This document shows positions 36,762 through 44,279 of a stretch of DNA of 64,000 nt, one piece after another. Each line of letters opens with the position of its first letter. The stretch's first letter is position 1. Both the position numbers and the translations under genes were made by a program. The notes beneath the pieces were generated by a model, which was given only the letters and a program-made list of their open reading frames with translations, was not told where the DNA came from and made no database searches. Source of the stretch: Roseateles asaccharophilus (lineage in GTDB: Bacteria > Pseudomonadota > Gammaproteobacteria > Burkholderiales > Burkholderiaceae_C); assembly GCF_004362405.1 (NCBI RefSeq), contig NZ_SNXE01000001.1, positions 806,001-870,000 on the forward strand, written 5' to 3'.

Positions 36762-38115
36762 CCCGCCCGCCCCGGGGGGCCAGGTCTTGCGCTGGCGCCA
36801 GGCCTTCAGCGCCCGCCTGGCCAAGCCGCGCCTGGCCTGGCTGGACGGCCGCGGCCTGGAGGGTCTGGAGCCCTTGCGCGCGGGCCAGGCCCTGGACCTG
36901 GTGGTCTCGGAGCGCGCCCTGCAGCACTTGGTCTGCGAGCAGGGCCTGCCCCTGGAGGACGAGGCCGCGCTGCAGGCCTATGCGCGCCAGCTGCTCTCGC
37001 ATTACTTCGGCGCCGCCGCCCAGCGCTGGGCCCTGGCGCCCTGGCGGGCCGGTGAAGCCGCCGGTGCCAGCGCCCTGCATGGCCTGGACCTCGCGGCCCT
37101 GCGCCAGGGCCTGGTGCAGCGAGGTGTGGCCCTGCGTGGCCTGCGCCCGGCCTGGGCAGCACTCTTGCAGCGCTGCCTGAGCCAGCAGCCCGACTGGGCC
37201 CGCGCCCCGCAGGCCGCCCTGGCCTGGGTGGAGGGCGATCTGCTGAGCTGGATGCGGCTTGAGGCCGGCCAGCTGCGCCTGCTGCAACACCGCCGCCTGG
37301 CCGGGCCGCGGGTCGAGGCCCTGATGGACCTGCTGGCCGAGCTGCGTGTGGACGCGCCCGAGCTGCCCGTGCTGCTGGCCGGCTACGGTCTGGACGCGCC
37401 GCGCATGCCGGCCCTGCCGGGCGTGCGCCAGCTGGGCGATCTGAACGCCGCGGCACCGCGTCCGGATGAGTTCGAGCGTGTGCCGCCCGCCGGTGAGGCG
37501 CCCATCCCGCGCCCGGACTTTGCCGCCCCGGCCGAGCCACCCCACCGCCTGGCCTGGGCCCTGCTGGCCTGCGGCCTGCTGGTGCTGGGCACGGCGGCCT
37601 GGAGCGCCTGGAGTGCCCATGCCGAGCTGCGCACGGCGCGCGAGCGCCAGGCCCATCTGCAGGCCCAGCTGCAACGCCGCCCGGTGGCGCCGCCGCCCGC
37701 CGCGGCCAAGGCCGCCGCACGCGCCCAGGCCACGCTGGAGCAGGAGCGCCTGCGCAGCAGCGTCGAGGTGCAGGCGCTCTTGCGCCAGCCTTGGGGCGCC
37801 CTGCTGGCCAATGTGGAGCAGGCCGGCCTGGTGGATCCCGCGGCCGGCCAGCACATCGCCTGGCTGGGCCTGGACTACAGTGCCGGCCGCCGCGAGCTGC
37901 GCCTGAACGGCCTGGCCAGCGACCAGGCCCAGGCCCTGCAGCTGGTGGAGCGGCTCTCGGCCGCGCCGGGCTGGGGCGAGGTGGTGCTGGCCCGCTTCCA
38001 GACCGCCACCGAGGGCGCGCCGGGCCAACGCTTCGACCTCAGCGCCCGCCTGCAGCCCGAGGCCTTGCGGCCCGAGCTGGCCCAGGTTTCCCGCAGCCGG
38101 GGAGGGCAGCCATGA
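36742..38115 (+). CDS. GspL/PilN-like assembly protein
   Basis: 457 residues from GTG 36742, with GGAG at 36731-36734; it starts inside the end of gspE. An actin-like cytoplasmic part (about 20-255) is followed by a single membrane helix (about 272-292, LAWALLACGLLVLGTAAWSA) and a periplasmic coiled-coil and ferredoxin-like part. Position and layout match GspL, or a PilM-PilN fusion, that links the ATPase to the inner-membrane ring. Sequence similarity is weak and composition is extreme (Ala, Leu, Arg, Gln), so the call rests on gene order. Stop overlaps the next start (ATGA). Confidence 0.75.
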   Translation: MSLSTSSPPAPGGQVLRWRQAFSARLAKPRLAWLDGRGLEGLEPLRAGQALDLVVSERALQHLVCEQGLPLEDEAALQAYARQLLSHYFGAAAQRWALAPWRAGEAAGASALHGLDLAALRQGLVQRGVALRGLRPAWAALLQRCLSQQPDWARAPQAALAWVEGDLLSWMRLEAGQLRLLQHRRLAGPRVEALMDLLAELRVDAPELPVLLAGYGLDAPRMPALPGVRQLGDLNAAAPRPDEFERVPPAGEAPIPRPDFAAPAEPPHRLAWALLACGLLVLGTAAWSAWSAHAELRTARERQAHLQAQLQRRPVAPPPAAAKAAARAQATLEQERLRSSVEVQALLRQPWGALLANVEQAGLVDPAAGQHIAWLGLDYSAGRRELRLNGLASDQAQALQLVERLSAAPGWGEVVLARFQTATEGAPGQRFDLSARLQPEALRPELAQVSRSRGGQP

Positions 38116-38714
38116 AGCGCCTGAAGCTCTCATCCCTGCCTCTGCCCGTGCAAGCGCTGCTGGCCCGCATGCCGGTCTTGCGCCGGCTGGGTCGCCTGGG
38201 CTGGCCCGGCGCCCTGGGCCTGCTGGCCCTGCTCGTGGCCGGCGGCCTGGAGCTGGGTCTGGTCCAGCGCTGGCATCAGGAGCAGCAGACCCTGGAGGCC
38301 CAGGCCGAGCAGCTGCAGCGCCAGCTGCGCCTGCAGCGCGCCAGCGGCGCCGCGGCCGATCAGGGCACGCCCGAGCAGTGGCGGGCCGGCCTGCCCGGGC
38401 CCGAGCTGCGCCAGCAGCGCCTGGCCGATCTGCTGGAAGCGGCCCTGCGCGCCGGCGTGTCCACGCCGCGCACCGAGCACCGCCTCAGCGTCGATGCCAA
38501 TACCGGCCTGGAGCGCCTGCGCGTGAGCATGCCGGTGCAGGGCAGCTACGCCACCGTGCGCGCCTATCTGGAGCAGGCGCTCAGGCAAGACCCGGCCCTG
38601 AGCCTGGACGGGCTCAAGCTGCGCCGCAGCCATCCGGCCAGTGCGGAGCTGGAAGCGGAGCTGCAATGGTCCTTGCATGGGCGCGCGGCACTCAGCGAAG
38701 GAGGCGCGCGATGA
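38112..38714 (+). CDS. GspM/PilO-like assembly protein
   Basis: 200 residues. A short cytoplasmic end, one membrane helix (about 33-52, ALGLLALLVAGGLELGLVQ), a coiled coil (55-85) and a small periplasmic alpha/beta domain (about 100-195, RLRVSMPVQGSYATVRAYLEQ, the GspM/PilO pattern). Expected partner of the GspL-like protein. Both ends overlap neighbours by ATGA. Confidence 0.78.
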   Translation: MKRLKLSSLPLPVQALLARMPVLRRLGRLGWPGALGLLALLVAGGLELGLVQRWHQEQQTLEAQAEQLQRQLRLQRASGAAADQGTPEQWRAGLPGPELRQQRLADLLEAALRAGVSTPRTEHRLSVDANTGLERLRVSMPVQGSYATVRAYLEQALRQDPALSLDGLKLRRSHPASAELEAELQWSLHGRAALSEGGAR

Positions 38715-39262
38715 GCGAAGCTGCCGAGCCCAAGGCCCTGGGGCCGCGCCAGTACCTGCTCGCCGCCGGCCTGGCTGCGGCCGTGGCCGCCACCATGTGG
38801 GCGGCCCAGCTGGAGGACGAGGGCGCTGAGACCGCAGCGGGTCTGGCCGCGCCCACCCGTTCCGCCCCCCGGCCCGCTGCGCAGGCGGCCTCCGCCAGCG
38901 ATGCGCCGGCCCCGGCCTGGAGCCTGGCCGAGCGTGCGCCCTGGCCCGAGGCCAGCGGCACACAGCTGGCGGCCTGGAGCCCGCCACCGCCGCCGCCGCC
39001 ACCCGTGGCGGCCACCCCGGTGACGCCGGTGAATCCGGGCCCGCCGCCGGCCCCACCCTTTCCCTATCAGCTGATCGGTCGCATGGAAGAGGCCGGTGCG
39101 CCGGCCCAGGCCCTGCTGGCCAGTGGCAATCGCAGCCTGGCGGCCAAGGCCGGCGACGTGATCGACGGCCAGTGGCGCGTGGACAGCGTGGGCCCCAACG
39201 GCCTTGCCCTGACCTGGCTGCCCGGCCAGCAGACTCAGACCCTCACATTCAGACCCTCGTGA
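38711..39262 (+). CDS. GspC/PilP-like periplasmic linker protein
   Basis: 183 residues. One membrane helix (about 14-31), a long Pro/Ala-rich spacer including a run of Pro (about 96-103), and a C-terminal homology-region-like domain (about 118-180: YQLIGRMEEAGAPAQALLAS, AGDVIDGQWRVDSVG). Such proteins connect the inner-membrane platform to the secretin. The call is from layout, domain pattern and position just before the secretin gene. No PDZ domain is present. Confidence 0.72.
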   Translation: MSEAAEPKALGPRQYLLAAGLAAAVAATMWAAQLEDEGAETAAGLAAPTRSAPRPAAQAASASDAPAPAWSLAERAPWPEASGTQLAAWSPPPPPPPPVAATPVTPVNPGPPPAPPFPYQLIGRMEEAGAPAQALLASGNRSLAAKAGDVIDGQWRVDSVGPNGLALTWLPGQQTQTLTFRPS

Positions 39263-39267
39263 ACACG

Positions 39268-41454
39268 ATGAACAAGCCGACGACGGGGCGCCTGCTCCCC
39301 CTGATCCTGGCCCTGGCGCTGGCGGGCTGTGCCCATCCGGCCCTGCGCGAGGCCGAGGAGCTGTCGCGCAGCAACCAGCTGCGCGAGGCTCATGGCGTGC
39401 TGGCCCAGGCCCAGCGCCAGAACCCCGATGACAAGGCCTTGCGCGCGGCCGAGCGCCGCACACGCGAGCAGCTGGCCAACCGCCTAGTGATGCAGATCGA
39501 GACCCAGCGCAGCGCCGCCCGCTGGGACGAGGCGCGCGCCGGGATGGCGCAGCTGCGCGAGGTGGATGCGGCCCACCCGCGCCTGTCCAGCTTCGAGCTG
39601 GAGATCGAGCGCGGCCAGCGCCATGAAGCCCTGCTGACCCAGGCCCGCCAGGCTCAGCGCGAGGGCAAGCTGAGCCGGGCCGAGGCCCTGGCCCGTGAGA
39701 TCCTGGCCGAGTCGCCCAACCATCCCGGCGCACGCGCCCTGCTGAGCCAGATGGCGCAGGCGCGGCCGCTGGAAGCCCTGGGCGGCGGCGAGCTGGGCGC
39801 GGCCTTCCAGAAGCCGGTGACCCTGGAGTTCCGCGATGCGCCGCTGCGCCAGATCTTCGAGGCCCTGGCCCGCTCCAGCAATGTGAACTTCGTGTTCGAC
39901 AAGGATGTGCGCGGCGATGCCAAGGTCACGGTGTTTCTGCGCCAGGTCACGCTGGACGAGGCCATGCGCGTGATCCTCAGCACCCAGCAGCTGGACCGCA
40001 AGCTGCTCAATGAGAGCTCGGTGCTGATCTTCCCCAACACCCAGGCCAAGCAGCGCGAGCACCAGGAGCTGATCACGCGCACCCTGTATCTCTCCAATGC
40101 CGATGTGAAATCGGCCCAGGCCATGGTGCGCACCATCGCCAAGGTGCGCGATATCCATATCGATGAGCGCCTGAACCTGATGGTGGTGCGCGACACGCCC
40201 GAGGTGATGCGTCTGGTGGAGCGGCTCATTGCCTCCATCGATCTGGCCGAGCCCGAGGTGATGCTGGAGGTGGAGGTCATGGAGCTGGCCTCGGACCAGG
40301 TGGAGGCCATGGGCCTGAAGTGGCCGGAGGAAGTGCGCTACGGCATTCCGGGCGGGGATGGGCAGATCGACATCCGCAACCGCAACAACTTCCGCACCAC
40401 GGTGGCCAACCCCGCGCTCACCGCCACCCTGCGCGGCACGGCGGGCAATAACAATCTGCTGGCCAATCCCAAGATCCGGGTGCGCAACCGCGACAAGGCC
40501 AAGGTGCATATCGGCGAGAAGGTGCCGGTCTTTACCACCACCACCAATTTCACCGGCAGCACCTCGGTGGCGGCCTCGGTCTCCTATCTGGATGTGGGCC
40601 TGAAGCTGGATGTGGAACCCACCATCCAGCTCGACAGCGAGGTGGTGATCAAGGTGGGCCTGGAGGTGAGCAATCTGATCGCCGAGGTCAAGGGCCCGGG
40701 CGGCACCACGGCCTACCAGATCGGCACCCGCCAGACCTCCACCTCGCTGCGCTTGGCCGATGGCGAGACCCAGGTGCTGGCCGGCCTGATCCGCGATGAC
40801 GACCGCCGCAACTCGGTGGGCGTGCCCGGGCTCTCGCGCCTGCCGCTGATGGGCAAGCTCTTCGGTGTGCAGGAGGACAAGCGTAACAAGACCGAGGTGG
40901 TGCTGCTGATCACGCCGCGCATCGTGCGCAATGTCTCCCTGCCCGATGCGCATCTGACCCGCCTGCCCGGTGGCACCGACGCCTCGCCCGGCGCCTTCAG
41001 CAGCCGGCTGCGCGAGCAGGCCCGTGCCGGTGTGGGCCTGGCGGGCGCGGCCGCGCGCGCGCTGCCGGCGCCGGGTGCCAATCCCGCCGCGGCGGTGAAT
41101 GCCGCCCCGGGCAATGAAGAGGCCGTGCTCAAGCTGGATGTGAGCCCGCAGATTGCCGCGGGCGGCACCGTCAGCGTGACCCTGCGCCAGGAGAGCGGCT
41201 TCTCGGTCAAGGGCGAGCTGGAGTTTGACGCCACGCGCCTGCAGCCCGCCCAGGCGGTGAGCAATGCGGCGCCCGGTCGCCTGCCCTTCGAGCTGACGCC
41301 GCGCGGCGAGCGCGTGCTGGTGCTGCGCGCCCTGCCAGCGGCGGCGGGCCAGGTGCTGAATGTGGGCGTGGGCAATCTCAGCGCCTCCGGCCTCAACGGC
41401 GAGACCCCGCCGGTGCGTCTGGAAGGCACGGGCCTGGTGACGGTCGACAAATGA
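39268..41454 (+). CDS. Lipoprotein secretin (GspD/MshL-like) with TPR-like front and cohesin-like tail
   Basis: 728 residues from ATG 39268; GTG 39259 overlaps the previous stop (GTGA) and is a real alternative. The signal peptide ends in lipobox LAGC (Cys21). Residues about 25-170 are helical repeats like TPRs. N0/STN (VTLEFRDAPLRQIFEALARS, about 188-245) and N1 domains lead to the secretin barrel (about 345-565, with NNNLLANPKIRVRNRDKAKV, GLSRLPLMGKLFG, VVLLITPRIV). Residues about 625-728 resemble a cohesin domain (DVSPQIAAGGTVSVTLRQES, GELEFDATRLQP). It forms the outer-membrane gate. Confidence 0.9.
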   Translation: MNKPTTGRLLPLILALALAGCAHPALREAEELSRSNQLREAHGVLAQAQRQNPDDKALRAAERRTREQLANRLVMQIETQRSAARWDEARAGMAQLREVDAAHPRLSSFELEIERGQRHEALLTQARQAQREGKLSRAEALAREILAESPNHPGARALLSQMAQARPLEALGGGELGAAFQKPVTLEFRDAPLRQIFEALARSSNVNFVFDKDVRGDAKVTVFLRQVTLDEAMRVILSTQQLDRKLLNESSVLIFPNTQAKQREHQELITRTLYLSNADVKSAQAMVRTIAKVRDIHIDERLNLMVVRDTPEVMRLVERLIASIDLAEPEVMLEVEVMELASDQVEAMGLKWPEEVRYGIPGGDGQIDIRNRNNFRTTVANPALTATLRGTAGNNNLLANPKIRVRNRDKAKVHIGEKVPVFTTTTNFTGSTSVAASVSYLDVGLKLDVEPTIQLDSEVVIKVGLEVSNLIAEVKGPGGTTAYQIGTRQTSTSLRLADGETQVLAGLIRDDDRRNSVGVPGLSRLPLMGKLFGVQEDKRNKTEVVLLITPRIVRNVSLPDAHLTRLPGGTDASPGAFSSRLREQARAGVGLAGAAARALPAPGANPAAAVNAAPGNEEAVLKLDVSPQIAAGGTVSVTLRQESGFSVKGELEFDATRLQPAQAVSNAAPGRLPFELTPRGERVLVLRALPAAAGQVLNVGVGNLSASGLNGETPPVRLEGTGLVTVDK

Positions 41455-41963
41455 GCCAGCCCCGGCCACTCGCGGCGCCCAGGCTCGCTGAGCCTGGGCG
41501 CCGCCGTGGCTTCACCCTGATCGAGATGCTGGTGGTGCTGGCCATGCTGGGCGTGCTGGCGGCCGCGGCGCGGCCCATGCTGCTGCTCTCGGTGCAGCGC
41601 AGCCAGGAGTTCCAGTTGCGCGAGGCCCTGCGCCAGATCCGCGGGGGCATCGATGCCTACAAGAGGGCGGCCGAGGCGGGGCAGATCGAGGTGGGAGCCC
41701 AGGAGAGCGGCTACCCGCGCAGCCTGGGCGATCTGGTGCGCGGCGTGCCGGATGTGAAGTCCGCCGAGGGCCGCAAGCTCTACTTTCTGCGTCGTCTGCC
41801 ACGCGACCCCTTTGCCGACCCGGCCCTGGAGGCGGAGCAGAGCTGGGGCCTGCGCGCCTCGGACAGCCCGCCCAACGAGCCGCGCGAGGGCCGCGATGTG
41901 TTCGATGTCTATTCCCGCTCCGAGCGCCAGGCGCTGGACGGCAGCCGCTACCGGGACTGGTGA
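41451..41963 (+). CDS. Type II secretion pseudopilin (GspG/H-like)
   Basis: 170 residues. A long basic leader (1-20) ends at RRG before FTLIEMLVVLAMLGVLAAAA, with Glu at +5. The globular part has YPRSLGDLVRGVPD and FLRRLPRDPFADP, as in GspG-like minor pseudopilins of this cluster type, and ends YRDW. Overlaps the secretin stop (ATGA) and the next start. Confidence 0.88.
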   Translation: MSQPRPLAAPRLAEPGRRRGFTLIEMLVVLAMLGVLAAAARPMLLLSVQRSQEFQLREALRQIRGGIDAYKRAAEAGQIEVGAQESGYPRSLGDLVRGVPDVKSAEGRKLYFLRRLPRDPFADPALEAEQSWGLRASDSPPNEPREGRDVFDVYSRSERQALDGSRYRDW

Positions 41964-42358
41964 TGAAGCGCAAGACCCCAAGAGCCGCCGCGGGCTTCAC
42001 CCTGATCGAGCTGATCGTGGTGATGGCCATCGTGGCCCTGCTGGCCTCGATCGCGGCGCCGCGCTATTTCCAGAGCCTGGATCGATCCAAGGAGGTGGCG
42101 CTGCGCAGCTCGCTGGCCACCCTGCGCGATGCCATCGACCAGTTTGCCGCCGACCGCGGCCGCTATCCCGACAGCCTGGAGGAGTTGGCCAGCGCGCGCT
42201 ATGTGCGCGAGGTGCCCGAAGATCCGGTGGCCGGGCGCCGCGATGCCTGGGTGGAGCTGCCCCCACCGCCCGACGCCCAGCTCAAGGGCCAGCTCTACGA
42301 TGTGCGCAGCGGCGCCGCCGGCCGCGCCAGTGATGGCCGGCTCTACGCCGATTGGTGA
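41963..42358 (+). CDS. Type II secretion pseudopilin (GspG-like)
   Basis: 131 residues from ATG 41963; GTG 41960 overlaps the previous stop (GTGA) and may be used instead. Short leader ending AAG before FTLIELIVVMAIVALLASIA, with Glu at +5. Globular part: FAADRGRYPDSLEELASARY and VREVPEDPVAGRRDAW, ending YADW, similar to its neighbour's ending. Confidence 0.88.
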   Translation: MKRKTPRAAAGFTLIELIVVMAIVALLASIAAPRYFQSLDRSKEVALRSSLATLRDAIDQFAADRGRYPDSLEELASARYVREVPEDPVAGRRDAWVELPPPPDAQLKGQLYDVRSGAAGRASDGRLYADW

Positions 42359-42369
42359 GCGGGGCGCGC

Positions 42370-42903
42370 ATGGCAGGGCGGCAGCGCGGCTTCACCTATC
42401 TGGGCCTGCTCTTCTTCGTGGCCATCACGGGCGCGGCCCTGGCGGGCCTGGGTCAGCTCTGGAGCACGGCGGCCCAGCGTGAGCGCGAGCGCGAGCTGGA
42501 ATTCCGAGGCGGGGAGATCGCACGCGCGATCGCGCGCTATGCCAAGGCCACGCCTAGCGGCATGCCCCGCTACCCCCAGACCCTGGAGGACCTGCTGCTG
42601 GATGTGCGCGGCCCCAAGCCCTTGCACCATCTGCGCCGCGCCTATGTCGACCCCTTCAGCGGCAAGCCCGACTGGGTGCTGCTGCCCGAGGCCAGCCAGC
42701 CCGGCGGCTTCAGCGGCGTGCACAGCCGCGAGGAGCGTCTCTTGCTGCGCCAGACGGCGCCCGATGGCAGCGCCCTGGGCAAGGCCAGCGACTGGCGCTT
42801 CCTGAGCCTGCCCTATGAGCGTGGCCCGGGGGCGGACGCAGATGCGCCGGCGTTGCCCGTGCAACCCGTGGAGCCTGGGGCGCCGCCGCTCACGACGGGC
42901 TAG
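42370..42903 (+). CDS. Minor pseudopilin lacking Glu5
   Basis: 177 residues from ATG 42370; GTG 42355 overlaps the previous stop and is an alternative. Leader MAGRQRG is followed by FTYLGLLFFVAITGAALAGL, where the usual Glu at +5 of the mature protein is absent. The rest contains YPQTLEDLLLDVRGPKPLHHL, AYVDPFSGKPDW and a Pro-rich tail. Loss of Glu5 is typical of tip pseudopilins such as GspK. Last gene of the secretion cluster. Confidence 0.82.
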   Translation: MAGRQRGFTYLGLLFFVAITGAALAGLGQLWSTAAQRERERELEFRGGEIARAIARYAKATPSGMPRYPQTLEDLLLDVRGPKPLHHLRRAYVDPFSGKPDWVLLPEASQPGGFSGVHSREERLLLRQTAPDGSALGKASDWRFLSLPYERGPGADADAPALPVQPVEPGAPPLTTG

Positions 42904-42950
42904 GGTCGGTGCCTAGGCTTGAACCGCCCCCAAGCCTAGAATGCCCAGAC

Positions 42951-43406
42951 ATGAAGCTCAGGATCGCCCATGCGCTTTTCAGTCTGTGTTCGCTGGCCCT
43001 TGGCGTGCTGCCCGGCATGACGGACGCGCAGTCCCTGCCGGCCGATGCCGCCGAGAACGCCGTGCCCGTCCAGCGCGGCGGGGGGCTGGTCCCGCCCGGA
43101 CCGGATGGTCGTGCCAGTGTGGCGGCCATTGAGGCGGCCGTGCGCGCCGATGCGATGGCCCGCTGGCGTCTGCGCGCCGACGCGGCGCTGGATGTCCGCG
43201 TTGAGGCCGTGGTGTGGCCCGACGGCTCCCTGGGCTGCCCCCAGCCCGGCCTGTCCTACACCCAGGCCCTGGTGCCGGGCTGGCGCCTGCTGCTCAGGCA
43301 TCAGGGCCGGGTGGCCGTCTATCACGCCAGTCAGCGGGGCCAATGGCTGCTGTGCCCCGGCGCGGACCCGACGCCCAGAGCCGGCAGCGGCGACAGCCGG
43401 ATCTGA
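42951..43406 (+). CDS. Small secreted protein with PDGSLGCPQPG motif
   Basis: 151 residues. Signal peptide 1-26 (cleavage near TDAQS). The core VEAVVWPDGSLGCPQPGLSY (about 83-103) followed by TQALVPGWRLLLRHQGRVAVYHAS is a pattern I recognise from many uncharacterised secreted proteins. The two Cys (CPQPG and LLCPG near 137) could form a disulphide. TAGAAT at 42937-42942 resembles a -10 box only 8 bases before ATG, which would make a leaderless mRNA. Function unknown; it separates the secretion cluster from the PEP-CTERM/protease block. Confidence 0.75.
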   Translation: MKLRIAHALFSLCSLALGVLPGMTDAQSLPADAAENAVPVQRGGGLVPPGPDGRASVAAIEAAVRADAMARWRLRADAALDVRVEAVVWPDGSLGCPQPGLSYTQALVPGWRLLLRHQGRVAVYHASQRGQWLLCPGADPTPRAGSGDSRI

Positions 43407-43453
43407 CCGGCCTTGCGGCCGGCATTAAATAAGGGCCGCGTCTTGCGGCCCTT
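43407..43453. terminator. Bidirectional terminator region, two hairpins
   Basis: First hairpin CCGGCC/GGCCGG (43407-43422) just after the plus-strand stop. Second AAGGGCCGC/GCGGCCCTT (43431-43453) around GTCTT, with T-rich ends on both strands. It separates two convergent genes. Confidence 0.75.
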
Positions 43454-43473
43454 TGTCTTGGCTTGAGCGAGTC

Positions 43474-44049
43474 TCAGGAGGACTTGCGGCGCCGTGCGCC
43501 CAGACCCGCGCCCAGCAGGGCCAGGGCCACCAGGCCGTAGCTGGCGGGTTCGGGCACATAGCTCACGGTCAGCGTGCCGCGATCCCAGCGGCCATCGGCC
43601 TGGCCGGCGAAGTCGTCGAAGTACTCGAAGAACTCGAAATTGAGGCGGCCGTCCTGACCCAGGAAGAAGTCGACGCCCAGATCGATCAGGTTGGCGCTGC
43701 CGGTGAAGCGGCCCGAGCCGGGAACGTTGTTGCCCAGGCCGGCGAACAGGGAGAAGCCGTCGAGACCGCCATTGTTGAGGTCCACGCCGATGTCAGAGAG
43801 CCAGCTCGGCAAGTCGTTGACTTCGTTGGCCGTGAGATGCACATCCCAGGAGATGCCGGTGATGTGGGCGCCTCCCGTGAGGTTCAGGAAGCGGACCTCG
43901 TTCTCGGCGCTGCCCAGCTCGGCGTTGCTGAAGATGCCACCGATGTCCAGGGTGGTGGTCAGACCGGCCTGTGCGGCGCCGCTGGCGCCCAGTGCGGCAG
44001 CGGCCAGGGCCATGCTGATGGCGCTGCGCTTGAAAAGACTCATCTGCAT
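43474..44049 (-). CDS. PEP-CTERM sorting-domain protein
   Basis: 191 residues from ATG 44049 (GGAG 7 bases upstream; Met3 is an alternative). Signal peptide about 1-27 (MALAAAALGASGAAQA). The mature part is an acidic beta-rich domain (LDIGGIFSNAELGSAENEVRFL, DFFLGQDGRLNFEFFEYFDD), which suggests a secreted structural or binding protein. It ends in VPEPASYGLVALALLGAGLGARRRKSS-type sorting signal: VPEP, helix, RRR. Divergent from the subtilisin gene at 44280, with 230 bp between. Confidence 0.88.
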   Translation of the reverse strand: MQMSLFKRSAISMALAAAALGASGAAQAGLTTTLDIGGIFSNAELGSAENEVRFLNLTGGAHITGISWDVHLTANEVNDLPSWLSDIGVDLNNGGLDGFSLFAGLGNNVPGSGRFTGSANLIDLGVDFFLGQDGRLNFEFFEYFDDFAGQADGRWDRGTLTVSYVPEPASYGLVALALLGAGLGARRRKSS

Positions 44050-44186
44050 TTCATCGCTCCAGAATTGTTGACGCTCGCGCTTGAGCGTTGCCGTGTTTGC
44101 GAGCACGTTGGGAGGCCCAATCTGCCACCACGCGCAGGTCGCCACAAGCGGTGATGCCTGAGGTTTTCGGCGCATCCCCCTCTTTT

Positions 44187-44204
44187 GGGGGGGGATCCCC
44201 CCCC
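44187..44204. repeat. G8-AT-C8 palindrome upstream of the subtilisin gene
   Basis: Eight G, AT, eight C form an 18-bp perfect palindrome about 75 bp before ATG 44280, in the divergent promoter region. CCCCC lies just before it (44176-44180) and can pair with the G tract. Homopolymer runs of this length are prone to slippage. Confidence 0.8.
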
Positions 44205-44279
44205 TGGCCCCGGGTAAGCACCAGTTCGTTGTCGAGCCGGTCTGGCGAGTATTTGTGCTTTCGAAAACCGGAGAGCTCT

